DNA from: Lachnoclostridium sp. UBA5725
GTDB lineage: Bacteria; Bacillota; Clostridia; Lachnospirales; Lachnospiraceae
Assembly (NCBI GenBank): GCA_002419585.1
Contig: DIGJ01000020.1
Coordinates: forward strand, 1-64,000
Direction of reading: 5' to 3'
Length of the DNA: 64,000 nt
The notes under the pieces are model-generated. The model made no database searches. It was not told the origin of the DNA and saw only the letters and a program-made list of their open reading frames with translations. The position numbers were made by a program, and so were the translations under genes. Positions 18,005 to 26,449 of the stretch are shown piece after piece. How positions within the stretch are numbered: the stretch's first letter is position 1; the number at the start of each line of letters is the position of its first letter.

Positions 18005-19060
18005 ATGAGAGAAAAGAATGGAGAGTATGTAAAAGACGGATTCTATCCATGGAGAAGGTATTTCGCGAGAGGTCTTGATACTAGTCTTAATTTTTTGTTG
18101 CTGTATTTTCTGATCAGTATAGTATTTCATTATAATATACTAAGAATAAATTCGGTTACTCAGATTGTATTGCAAACAGCAGCAGTTGTCTTGATGCTGG
18201 TATTTGAGCCACTATATCTGCATTATTTTGGTACTACTTTTGGGAAATGGGTATTTGGGCTGGCGTTGGAAAATGACACTGGAGAGAAGCTGAGTTTTCA
18301 ACAGGCATTTAGCCGGACTAAGGGTGTTTTTATCTATGGATTTTTTTGTGGAATACCAATCCTTAATATCTATGCTGCATGTAAATGCTATACTCGCTAT
18401 CAAAATGGAGCGAACCAGCCTTGGGAAGAGGAAGGAATCGTTTATACCATCAAGGATACAAAATGGTATCGGGGACTTGCATATATTTTTGTATTTTTCC
18501 TATATATGGGAGCTGTTTTTTTGTTAGTGGAAGCAGGTGGTCTTCCTCCAGTGCGAGGAGATTTCGCTGTTTCTGATTTTTCAAGAAACTACAATTACCT
18601 AGATTTGTATTATAATGGGAAGGGGAGTAGATATCTTGATACGGAGGGTACATGGGAATCCAGAGAGGCGGAAGATGGAGTTTGCTATGCTGATCTTTGT
18701 ATAAGTCCAGTTCCTGTTTTTGAATATAAAACAGAAAATGGAAACCTCAAAGAAGTTCGATTTGAAATAAAACTGAAAAATAGTAAGGATTTATTGGACA
18801 CTTATTTGAACGAACGGCTGCTAGCTTCTTATGCATTTTCTGCAATGCAAGAGAGCGGTGGGGATTATTTTTCTTACTGCAAGGATATAAAAAAAATCAT
18901 GACAGAACAATACATGGAAAATTTCACTTATTCAAAGAATGGAATTACTTGTGTAAATCAGATCGAATATTCCGGATATGAAGTAGGCGGAGATTTTTTA
19001 TTTCCAACGGTTGGAAGGAATAATTATTTTCATCTCATATTCACGGTGAAAAAGGACTGA
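18005..19060 (+). CDS. RDD-family membrane protein with extracellular tail
   Basis: Residues 10-160 form an RDD domain: FARGLDTSLN in helix 1 carries the R and D, and TTFGKWVFGL precedes the third conserved region. There are four or five membrane helices up to about residue 180, where the last is YIFVFFLYMGAVFLLVEAG. The remaining 170 residues are hydrophilic and presumably extracytoplasmic, with no recognised domain. RDD proteins are poorly understood; some act as ion antiporters. The role here is unknown. Confidence 0.72.
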   Translation: MREKNGEYVKDGFYPWRRYFARGLDTSLNFLLLYFLISIVFHYNILRINSVTQIVLQTAAVVLMLVFEPLYLHYFGTTFGKWVFGLALENDTGEKLSFQQAFSRTKGVFIYGFFCGIPILNIYAACKCYTRYQNGANQPWEEEGIVYTIKDTKWYRGLAYIFVFFLYMGAVFLLVEAGGLPPVRGDFAVSDFSRNYNYLDLYYNGKGSRYLDTEGTWESREAEDGVCYADLCISPVPVFEYKTENGNLKEVRFEIKLKNSKDLLDTYLNERLLASYAFSAMQESGGDYFSYCKDIKKIMTEQYMENFTYSKNGITCVNQIEYSGYEVGGDFLFPTVGRNNYFHLIFTVKKD

Positions 19061-19070
19061 TATCGATAAG

Positions 19071-19119
19071 AACAACTTACGTATAGTGCGAAAAGCGACA
19101 TATGTAGGTTGTTTTTTTT
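19071..19119 (+). terminator. Terminator after the RDD gene
   Basis: AACAACTTAC-GTAT pairs with ATATGTAGGTTGTT, followed by a run of T. It starts 10 bases after the stop and separates this unit from the glucan locus. Confidence 0.75.
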
Positions 19120-19203
19120 ATAGAATTTTAGAATCAAAATAAATAACGAAATGCATTAAAATATAGTAAAAAATAATGAAACACAAAAAATAGAAATATT
19201 TGG

Positions 19204-19254
19204 GTTGAAATTTTATATAAGTCATGATATAATCAAGTTACTTAAACGCTTAAC
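19204..19254 (+). promoter_or_regulatory. Promoter plus LacI-type operator of the glycosidase-phosphorylase operon
   Basis: TTGAAA (19204-19209), an 18-base spacer and TATAAT (19228-19233) form the promoter. The palindrome CTTAAACGCTTAA (19241-19253) sits at the expected transcription start. It is nearly identical to the two sites around the lacI-type gene (23401-23414 and 23529-23542), so the encoded regulator probably represses this promoter. Confidence 0.75.
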
Positions 19255-19279
19255 TAACAATGAAATAGGGGGATGCTTT

Positions 19280-21079
19280 ATGAAACCAGACTATATTTGT
19301 ACTGGGAATGAGATGATTTCATTGCCTTGTATTAATAAAGTGAATGCGTCAATTTTTGATTTTACGATGCTTCACATGGGGTATAAGGGTTTAATAGATG
19401 TAAGAGGTACTTTGGAGAAGGCACTTTTACAGCCAATTATTAAAATCAATGATAATGCAGTTGATTTTGATACAATCGTTTGGAGAAGGAAAAACGATTG
19501 GATTCCTGTTTTTGAAATAGAAAATCATCAAGTAAAGATCAAAGGAACAATCTTGAGCCCTATCGGTGAAAGAGGATTTTCATATCAATTAAAAATTCGA
19601 AATAAAGGAAGCGCTAGCCTGAAAATAACCCTTGGATTTGAGGGCTGCTGGAATAGCACCTATCATTCAATTAATGAAGATAAGGAGATTCAAGCACCAT
19701 GTTATGTTTATGAAAGTGATTGGAATCATAGCTTGGTATTTGATATGCGTATTGGTGTTTCTGTATTTGCATTTGCTCCAATGTTTCGTGAAGAGATGAA
19801 TATGGAATACAATCAAAGCAGTGAGGGGATATCCTATCGATTTGAAAGAGAGTTTGAAGTAGGAGCAAATGATGCGGCTGTTTTGGATAGTTTCTGGGGA
19901 ATCGGGGTAGAGGAGGTTTCGGCTACTACATCCGCAAAAGAGATGTATCGTGTTGGATTTGAAAAGGAGTTAAACAAAACAAAAGATTGGCTTACCAAAC
20001 GATATCGAGTGATAAAAGAAGACTCTCTCAATGAAATGTTTCATACAAATCTATTTTTTAATTTCTTTTATGCATCCGGTCGAACCATTGATACGGAAGA
20101 ACTTGTCTTGGTGACATCAAGAAGTCCTAGATATTATGTAAGTGCTGCCTACTGGGATCGTGATAGCCTGTTGTGGAGCTTTCCATCTATTTTACTCGTT
20201 GATGCTTCGTACGCAAAAGAAATGCTTTTATATGTCTTTGGAAGACAAAGAAGAAATATAGGAATACATAGTAGATATATTGATGGGACTATATTAGAGC
20301 CTGGATTTGAGTTAGATGAATTGTGTGCGCCGATTATTGCGCTCTATAATTATGTGAGCAAGACAAAAGATGAAGAGATTCTAGAGTCTGAAGGAGTAAG
20401 AGAAGGAGTTCGATTAATTTTAGCAAGATTGGAAGAAAAGAAACATCCAAACATTGCATTATACGAAACCTTCCTACAGCCTACGGATGACATGCATGTT
20501 TATCCATATATTACCTATGATAATGTTTTGGTATGGCGTGTTTATAAAAATATTAGCATGTTATTCAAAAACAAATGGAAAGAAGAAACGATTAATAGGA
20601 TGGAAGAACTTGCCCATTCCGTGTATGAGGCGATATTCACTCATTGTGTTAAGACCTACCAATCAAAACGCATCTTTGCTTGGTCTGTAGATCAAGACGG
20701 AAACTGGGATGTTTACGATGAGCCTCCAGGAAGCCTTCAGCTTATGCCTTTTTATGGATTTTTAAAGGAAGATAATGAAATTTATAAAAATACAGTGGAG
20801 GTAATCAGAAGTAAAGATTATCCATATTCCTTTTATGGAAGTCCGATTGCAGAAATTGGCTGTCCTCATGCGCCACATCCTTGGGTACTTAGTATTGCAA
20901 ATAGCTTATTGTGCAATAGATTAGAAAGCAGCAAAGCGAATCTATTACAATTGAAGATGGACAATGGAGTAGCATGTGAAAGTGTGGATGAGAATACCGG
21001 AGAGAGCACAACAGGAGATGCATTTGCAACCTGTGCAGGCTTTTTGGCTTATGCTATTTATGAAGCTTTTCACGTTTGA
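19280..21079 (+). CDS. (alpha/alpha)6-barrel glycoside hydrolase, family uncertain
   Basis: This is a cytoplasmic protein of 599 residues without a signal peptide. The N-terminal third looks beta-rich. The C-terminal part has features of (alpha/alpha)6 glycosidases: YWDRDSLLWSFPSIL, PGFELDELCAP, and near the end ACESVDENTGESTTGDAFATCAGF, which supplies candidate catalytic acids. The pattern recalls GH15/GH63/GH125-like enzymes but I cannot assign a family. The start ATG 19280 has GGGGG at the right distance and lies after the promoter. Its position before a GH65 phosphorylase suggests release of glucose from imported alpha-glucosides. Confidence 0.72.
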   Translation: MKPDYICTGNEMISLPCINKVNASIFDFTMLHMGYKGLIDVRGTLEKALLQPIIKINDNAVDFDTIVWRRKNDWIPVFEIENHQVKIKGTILSPIGERGFSYQLKIRNKGSASLKITLGFEGCWNSTYHSINEDKEIQAPCYVYESDWNHSLVFDMRIGVSVFAFAPMFREEMNMEYNQSSEGISYRFEREFEVGANDAAVLDSFWGIGVEEVSATTSAKEMYRVGFEKELNKTKDWLTKRYRVIKEDSLNEMFHTNLFFNFFYASGRTIDTEELVLVTSRSPRYYVSAAYWDRDSLLWSFPSILLVDASYAKEMLLYVFGRQRRNIGIHSRYIDGTILEPGFELDELCAPIIALYNYVSKTKDEEILESEGVREGVRLILARLEEKKHPNIALYETFLQPTDDMHVYPYITYDNVLVWRVYKNISMLFKNKWKEETINRMEELAHSVYEAIFTHCVKTYQSKRIFAWSVDQDGNWDVYDEPPGSLQLMPFYGFLKEDNEIYKNTVEVIRSKDYPYSFYGSPIAEIGCPHAPHPWVLSIANSLLCNRLESSKANLLQLKMDNGVACESVDENTGESTTGDAFATCAGFLAYAIYEAFHV

Positions 21080-21132
21080 TGAATTGATGTTATGTGTTTC
21101 ATATAGTTTGAAAACAAGGAGGAACAACAAAT

Positions 21133-23337
21133 TTGAATAAGTTAGACTACGACGGATGGAGAATTAGATCTACTTGTTCGATGCGGGAAAATAAGAAATA
21201 CTATGAAAGTGTATTCTCGCAAGGCAATGGATATATGGGGATTCGAGGAACTCTTCCAGAAGACCTGGAAAATCAAAGTTATGAACGATGTACTTATATA
21301 GCTGGTGTCTTTGATTATATTAAAGATGAAATTACCGATATGGTAAATGTGCCTGATTTTATGGATACCAAAATTATAGTTGGAAAAGAAGTCTTTGACC
21401 CACTTCATGAATCTGTGGAAAAAATAGAGCAATCCTTGTGCTTTAAAGATGGAACTTTAGAACGCTCCTATTATTGGAATACAAAGAATTATGGAACCAT
21501 TATTATAAAAAGTAAGCGATTTTTAAGTATAGAGGATGTGCATACCGCAGCAATTCGTTATGATATAAAGGCACTTGAGAAATCTTGTGATGTTTTATTT
21601 CAGACGGGAATCAATGCAAATATTACGAATCAAAGCATTGAAGACGATCAACTCAAACAAAATAATAATGTATTGAAAATGACAATTCCAATGGAATACC
21701 TTTTCGAAGATGTAGCATTACTTAAAGTAATGACATCTGGAAAGGCTAAGATACAAATTATGGAAGCTTTCTTGGTTCATACCAATGAAAGTAATCTCTT
21801 TGCTGCAAATGTGAAGGAAGATGGTTATGTTGGAAAAAAATATGAGTTTATAGCAAAACAAGGAAAATCTTACAGCTTTGATAAATTAATTTCAGTTTTT
21901 ACCTCCAGAGAATGTAAGGAGGATGAGCGAAACAAAACAATCAAACAGCATATATTAAAAAACAAAAGCCTGGGCTATGATACATTATATTCGCTTAATA
22001 AGCAAGCTTGGGAGAAAAAATGGGAGACATCTGATATAGAAATAGAAGGTGATCTTAAGATACAGACTGCGATTCGTTATAATATATTTCAATTGATTCA
22101 AACAAACGCTGAACATGATAGTTCAGTAAATATTGGTGCTAGAGGAATTATGCACGGCAGATATAAAGGATGCTACTTTTGGGATACGGATATTTTTATG
22201 CTCCCCTTCTATGTACATACCAACAAGGAAGCAGCAAGAAACCTGGTGATGTATCGATATTTAAAATTGTCAGACGCAAGGGAAAATGCCAAGGAGCTTA
22301 ATCTGAAGGGAGCTAGATACCCATGGATGTGCTCGATTGATGGAAGAGAACAGTGTGAAAGCTGGGATATCGGTAAAAGTGAAATACATATTACAGCAGA
22401 TGTGGCCTATGCAATTGATTATTATGTGCGAATGACAGACGATCTGGAATTTTATGAAAATAATGCAATTGAAATGTATGTAGAAACTGCAAGATATTTT
22501 GAAAGTCGTTTGACGTACGATGCAATAGAAGATAGATACAATCTAATGTTTGTCAAAGGACCTGACGAGTATTGCGGGATAACGTCTAATAATACCTATA
22601 CCAATTGGCTCATACGCTACAACATGAAGCTGGCAAGAGAAGGGCTTACCTATTTAGAAGAAACATGCCCGGAGAAATACGAAGCGCTTAAAATAAAACT
22701 TGCGATTCAAAAAGAGGAATTAGAAAAGTGGGATAGCGTCATGGATAAAATCATTTTGCCTTATGATAAGTCCAAACATTTATACATACAAGATGATACA
22801 TTCATGAAGCTAGAACCGCTTAACATAATGGACTATAAAACGAACGAGTCTCCGCTTTATCATAGCATCTGCTTTGATAGACTTCAAAGATACCGCGTTC
22901 TTAAACAAGCAGATTTGGTTTTACTGGTAACCTTATTTCCAGAAGCGTTTTCTTTGGAAGAAAAGACAGAAATATGGAATTATTATGAACCGCTTACGCT
23001 TCACGACTCTACCTTAAGCTACGGTGTGCATGCTAATCTTGCTGCAAGTCTTTCCAATGATCAAAAGGCACTTGAGTATTTTGAAAAGAGCGTGTTACTT
23101 GATTTGGAGGATGTCATGAAAAATACCGGAAAAGAAGGTCTTCATTTTGGTGCATTTGGAGCATCATGGCAAGCACTTATTATGGGGTTTGCGGGTGTTC
23201 AAATAAAAGAAGAAGGGTTAACAGTCAATCCACATATTCCAAAGCATTGGAAAAAACTCCGTTTTAATTTATATTATAAACAAGAAAAATACTTTGTTGA
23301 GATTACAGATAATATTCCTAATATAGTGAAAGCATAG
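21133..23337 (+). CDS. GH65 disaccharide phosphorylase (kojibiose/nigerose type)
   Basis: This cytoplasmic inverting phosphorylase would split an alpha-glucobiose with phosphate into beta-glucose 1-phosphate and glucose. It opens with the family's ESVFSQGNGYMGIRG segment. YFWDTDIFMLPFY, and KGPDEYCGITSNNTYTNW with the general acid E479, mark the catalytic barrel. The C-terminal segment HFGAFGASWQALIMGFAGV is also typical. A TTG start with GGAGG upstream gives 734 residues. The linkage (1,1 / 1,2 / 1,3 / 1,4) cannot be fixed from sequence; the neighbouring alpha-1,3-forming enzymes favour nigerose or a related sugar. PgmB in the locus would use its product. Confidence 0.85.
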   Translation: MNKLDYDGWRIRSTCSMRENKKYYESVFSQGNGYMGIRGTLPEDLENQSYERCTYIAGVFDYIKDEITDMVNVPDFMDTKIIVGKEVFDPLHESVEKIEQSLCFKDGTLERSYYWNTKNYGTIIIKSKRFLSIEDVHTAAIRYDIKALEKSCDVLFQTGINANITNQSIEDDQLKQNNNVLKMTIPMEYLFEDVALLKVMTSGKAKIQIMEAFLVHTNESNLFAANVKEDGYVGKKYEFIAKQGKSYSFDKLISVFTSRECKEDERNKTIKQHILKNKSLGYDTLYSLNKQAWEKKWETSDIEIEGDLKIQTAIRYNIFQLIQTNAEHDSSVNIGARGIMHGRYKGCYFWDTDIFMLPFYVHTNKEAARNLVMYRYLKLSDARENAKELNLKGARYPWMCSIDGREQCESWDIGKSEIHITADVAYAIDYYVRMTDDLEFYENNAIEMYVETARYFESRLTYDAIEDRYNLMFVKGPDEYCGITSNNTYTNWLIRYNMKLAREGLTYLEETCPEKYEALKIKLAIQKEELEKWDSVMDKIILPYDKSKHLYIQDDTFMKLEPLNIMDYKTNESPLYHSICFDRLQRYRVLKQADLVLLVTLFPEAFSLEEKTEIWNYYEPLTLHDSTLSYGVHANLAASLSNDQKALEYFEKSVLLDLEDVMKNTGKEGLHFGAFGASWQALIMGFAGVQIKEEGLTVNPHIPKHWKKLRFNLYYKQEKYFVEITDNIPNIVKA

Positions 23338-23368
23338 AGATTTAAATACCACAAATCATATAATCTGA

Positions 23369-23414
23369 TTGACAAATACAAATCGTTCCTCTATAATTAA
23401 CTTAAACGGTTAAG
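23369..23414 (+). promoter_or_regulatory. Promoter plus operator upstream of the lacI-type gene
   Basis: TTGACA (23369-23374), 17 bases and TATAAT (23392-23397) form a consensus SigA promoter. The operator CTTAAACGGTTAAG (23401-23414) lies right after the -10 box. It is one of three closely related sites in the locus. Confidence 0.8.
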
Positions 23415-23528
23415 CCGTGAAATGAAAAACAACAATCATAAATCTATGAAATATAAAAATAAAAGGAAATAACGCTTACTTTTAAGTAACATATTCATTA
23501 AAATATACAATTTCAATTATTTTATAGA

Positions 23529-23542
23529 CTTAAGCGGTTAAG
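23529..23542 (+). promoter_or_regulatory. Second LacI operator upstream of the regulator
   Basis: CTTAAGCGGTTAAG is a palindrome with the central CG typical of LacI/GalR operators. It stands 38 bases before the regulator start and 128 bases from the site at 23401, a spacing that would allow looping. Confidence 0.75.
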
Positions 23543-23579
23543 CAAATAGGGACTTGGTACTATGAAGGAGGAAGGTTGG

Positions 23580-24605
23580 ATGATGAAGCGGATTGGGATT
23601 AAGGATGTAGCAAAAGAGGCTGGTGTATCCATTGCAACGGTATCCTATGTAATCAATAACAAGGGAGGGCAAAGCTTAAGTGAAGAAACGAAAGAGAGAG
23701 TCTGGAAGGCAGTCAATAAGTTAAATTATGTACCAAATCTTTCGGCGAGAATCCTGGCAAATAACAAATCAAATCTCATTGGGGTTGTGATTCCTCAAAC
23801 AGAGACGGACAAAGAGTTTATGTTTGCGAATCCATTTTACGCAGAGTTTTTAAGCAGTCTAGAGTTAACCGCTAGGAAAAGGGGATACCATGTATTGATT
23901 TCAGGTGCCAATGCGGATGAGAATTATATTGAAGTAGCAAAGAAAAGAAATCTGGATGGAATTGTAATTTTGGGTGTTTATCCAAAAGATACGCTGGCAG
24001 ATATTCAAAACTCAGGGATACCAACGGTCATTATTGATAGTTACATTAAAAGCTATCATTTTAATACGGTGGGGACAGATGATTGCTATGCTGGTTATAC
24101 GGCAACAAAATATCTTTTAGAGAAAGGGCACAAAAAGATTGCAATTGTAACGGGTTCTACTTTGGAAAAGGGCGTAAATCAAGAAAGGGTTCGTGGGTAT
24201 CAGGATGCACTTTCAGAATATGAGATTCCAGTAGAAAAAAGGTACATATGTACGGGTACCGTTGATTTTGAGTATGGAGAAGAAGTGGCGGAGAACATTG
24301 CCAAGATGAAAGATGAAATTACAGCTGTTTTTTGTACAGCAGATATTATGGCTCTTGGACTGTTGAAAGGTCTTACGAAATTTGCTATCAGGGTTCCGGA
24401 GGATATTTCGATTATGGGGTTTGACAATACATTCATTTCAAAGATTTCAACGCCAGCATTGACAACCGTTAATCAGAATATATCCATTAAAGGAGAGCGG
24501 GCAGCAAAAATGATTATAGGTTTGCTTGAAGAACAATTGAAAGGGAAACAAGATTATATTGTCCCAATAGAAATTGTTGAAAGAGAATCTGTAAGGGAGG
24601 TGTAG
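23580..24605 (+). CDS. LacI/GalR-family transcriptional regulator
   Basis: This is a DNA-binding repressor with an N-terminal helix-turn-helix (KDVAKEAGVSIATVSYVINN), the hinge helix region NLSARILANNKSNLIGVVIP, and a sugar-binding periplasmic-like core to about residue 340, with the signatures GHKKIAIVTG and DISIMGFDNTFIS. The start ATG 23580 has GGAGG eight bases upstream; an earlier in-frame ATG at 23562 overlaps that site. Three palindromic operators lie at the two promoters of the locus, so autoregulation and control of the glycosidase operon are likely. It is co-oriented with the importer genes, whose first start follows 2 bases after the stop. Confidence 0.92.
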   Translation: MMKRIGIKDVAKEAGVSIATVSYVINNKGGQSLSEETKERVWKAVNKLNYVPNLSARILANNKSNLIGVVIPQTETDKEFMFANPFYAEFLSSLELTARKRGYHVLISGANADENYIEVAKKRNLDGIVILGVYPKDTLADIQNSGIPTVIIDSYIKSYHFNTVGTDDCYAGYTATKYLLEKGHKKIAIVTGSTLEKGVNQERVRGYQDALSEYEIPVEKRYICTGTVDFEYGEEVAENIAKMKDEITAVFCTADIMALGLLKGLTKFAIRVPEDISIMGFDNTFISKISTPALTTVNQNISIKGERAAKMIIGLLEEQLKGKQDYIVPIEIVERESVREV

Positions 24606-24607
24606 GG

Positions 24608-25501
24608 GTGTATTTTCCGAATAAAAAGCAGAAACTAATATCAATTTGTATTTTTTTATTTCCCTCCATGTTAGGACTCATTGTATTTTGTCTGTTCCCG
24701 ATGGTAGCATCTGCAATCTATAGCTTTTTGGAATATGATGTATTGCTGCCACTAAGTCAAGTGAAATTTGTGGGACTTGATAATTACAGAAGACTATTTG
24801 GGGAAGGTGAGCTAATCACTACTTTGTGGCATAACGTAAAGTATTTGATTATGTACATACCAATTATTATGATTACATCCTTAGCAATGGGGGTTCTTCT
24901 AAATCAAGATTTTAAAGGGCGTCGTTTGGTGCAGATTATCTTTTATACGCCGGTCATCACATCTTGGGTAGCTGCCGCTGTTGTATGGAGATGGATATTA
25001 AGTGGGAAATTTGGTTTTATTAATCAGGCGTTTGCAGTGATTGGAATTAATGCACCTGCGTGGCTTAGTGATCCAGCCTGGGCGATGGTTGGAATTGTCA
25101 TGGTTGCAGTATGGAAAGACACCGGTTATTATGCCTTATTTTTCCTTGCGGCACTAAAAGGAATAAATTCTACTTATTATGAGGCAGCAAATATGGATGG
25201 AGCAAAATGGCATCACAAACTCTTTAAAATAACACTTCCATTGATTTCGCCAACCATATTTTTGTTGTTTGTGTATAACGTAATTGCAGGATTTCAGGTG
25301 TTTGATTCGGTTCAAATAATGACAGGAGGCGGACCGGCTGCTTCTACTACGGTAATGATGGAACGGGTGTACAAATATGGGTTTAAGATGTATCAGATGG
25401 GATATGCTGCGGCATGGTCATGGGTACTGTTTGCGATTATCTTAGTAGCTACCGTCATACAATTCATTCTGCAAAAAAGGTGGGTGAATTATGATGCTTA
25501 A
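24608..25501 (+). CDS. Carbohydrate ABC transporter permease 1 (CUT1, MalF-like)
   Basis: This is an integral membrane subunit of the BPD_transp_1 family with six helices. The cytoplasmic EAA loop is YYEAANMDGAKWHHKLFKITLPLISPT. A GTG start with GGGAGG upstream gives 297 residues, normal for CUT1 permeases. It follows lacI directly and overlaps the next permease by 11 bases. Confidence 0.92.
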   Translation: MYFPNKKQKLISICIFLFPSMLGLIVFCLFPMVASAIYSFLEYDVLLPLSQVKFVGLDNYRRLFGEGELITTLWHNVKYLIMYIPIIMITSLAMGVLLNQDFKGRRLVQIIFYTPVITSWVAAAVVWRWILSGKFGFINQAFAVIGINAPAWLSDPAWAMVGIVMVAVWKDTGYYALFFLAALKGINSTYYEAANMDGAKWHHKLFKITLPLISPTIFLLFVYNVIAGFQVFDSVQIMTGGGPAASTTVMMERVYKYGFKMYQMGYAAAWSWVLFAIILVATVIQFILQKRWVNYDA

Positions 25502-26372
25502 GAAAAATGACGCGATATCTTTTAGAAGTAAACGAAATAAAAAATTAATACATACGACAAAAATAGCTTCTTTCTACCTGATTTTATTAATTGTAATACT
25601 TATGATTGTTCTTCCATTTGCATGGATGTTAAGTACATCCTTTAAAGGTGTTGAGGCAATACGTACGATTCCAATTCGTTGGATCCCAGAGAATCCAACA
25701 TTTGATAATTATAAAAAGATATTTAACATGTCTAGTTATAATTTTTGGAGAGCAGGATTTAATAGTTTTTATCTTGCCGTTACCTGTACGATTGTTTCGG
25801 TTTTATCAGCTACGATGGCGGCATTTGTATTTTCAAAAATTGAATTTAGGGGTAGAGAAAAGTTGTTTATGGTTTATCTAGCTACGATGATGATACCAAC
25901 CACCGTAATCATGATACCCAACTATACGATTTTAAATCATTTACATTTGCTGGATACCTTTACTGGGCTGATTTTGATGTCATTAAATAATACATTTGGT
26001 GTATTTCTAATGCGACAGGCTATGATGGGGGTAAGTAATGCGTATCTAGAGGCGGCATTGATGGATGGTGCCACATTGCGGCAGATTTTCATTAAAATAA
26101 TGCTACCAATGACAAAACCTACACTATTCACACTGATTTTAATGAATTTTATGGGTTCATGGAACTCGTATTTACAACCATTGCTAGTGCTAAGCAGCAA
26201 TGATAAACAAACCCTACAACTGGTTCTTGCTACGTTAAATGGACAGTTAAAAGGAAAGGAAAATATTACGATGGCGGGAGCTGTTATCTCAATACTTCCA
26301 ATCGTAGTTGTTTATGTAATCGTTCAAAAATATATTGATCAAGGTCTTGAGATTGGTGGCATCAAAGGGTAA
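25491..26372 (+). CDS. Carbohydrate ABC transporter permease 2 (CUT1, MalG-like)
   Basis: This is the second channel subunit, with six helices and the EAA loop LEAALMDGATLRQIFIKIMLPMTKPTL. The C-terminus ends in GLEIGGIKG, a near-universal MalG-type ending. The ATG lies inside the end of the previous gene. No ATPase gene occurs in the locus, so the importer probably borrows a shared MsmK/UgpC-type ATPase encoded elsewhere. Confidence 0.93.
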   Translation: MMLKKNDAISFRSKRNKKLIHTTKIASFYLILLIVILMIVLPFAWMLSTSFKGVEAIRTIPIRWIPENPTFDNYKKIFNMSSYNFWRAGFNSFYLAVTCTIVSVLSATMAAFVFSKIEFRGREKLFMVYLATMMIPTTVIMIPNYTILNHLHLLDTFTGLILMSLNNTFGVFLMRQAMMGVSNAYLEAALMDGATLRQIFIKIMLPMTKPTLFTLILMNFMGSWNSYLQPLLVLSSNDKQTLQLVLATLNGQLKGKENITMAGAVISILPIVVVYVIVQKYIDQGLEIGGIKG

Positions 26373-26385
26373 CTTTATGTGATAC

Positions 26386-26423
26386 GTAAACTTTGCGTTT
26401 GGTTTTCATCAAAGCAAAGTTAC
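26386..26423 (+). other. Stem-loop between permease and binding-protein genes
   Basis: GTAA-CTTTGC-TTTG pairs with CAAAGCAAAGTTAC, with two single-base bulges on the left arm. There is no T-run. It sits just before the highly expressed type of gene (binding protein) and may stabilise that message by protecting its 5' end. Confidence 0.6.
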
Positions 26424-26449
26424 AGTATAAAAAATTAAGGAGGGTTTTT

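Noticed and set aside
19205..19279. Longer start of the (alpha/alpha)6 glycosidase at 19205
   Set aside because: That segment contains the promoter -10 box and the LacI operator; the ATG at 19280 has a proper ribosome site.
26393..26449. Upstream start of the sugar-binding lipoprotein
   Set aside because: It would place 19 residues coded by a stem-loop ahead of the lipoprotein signal peptide; ATG 26450 has AAGGAGGG.
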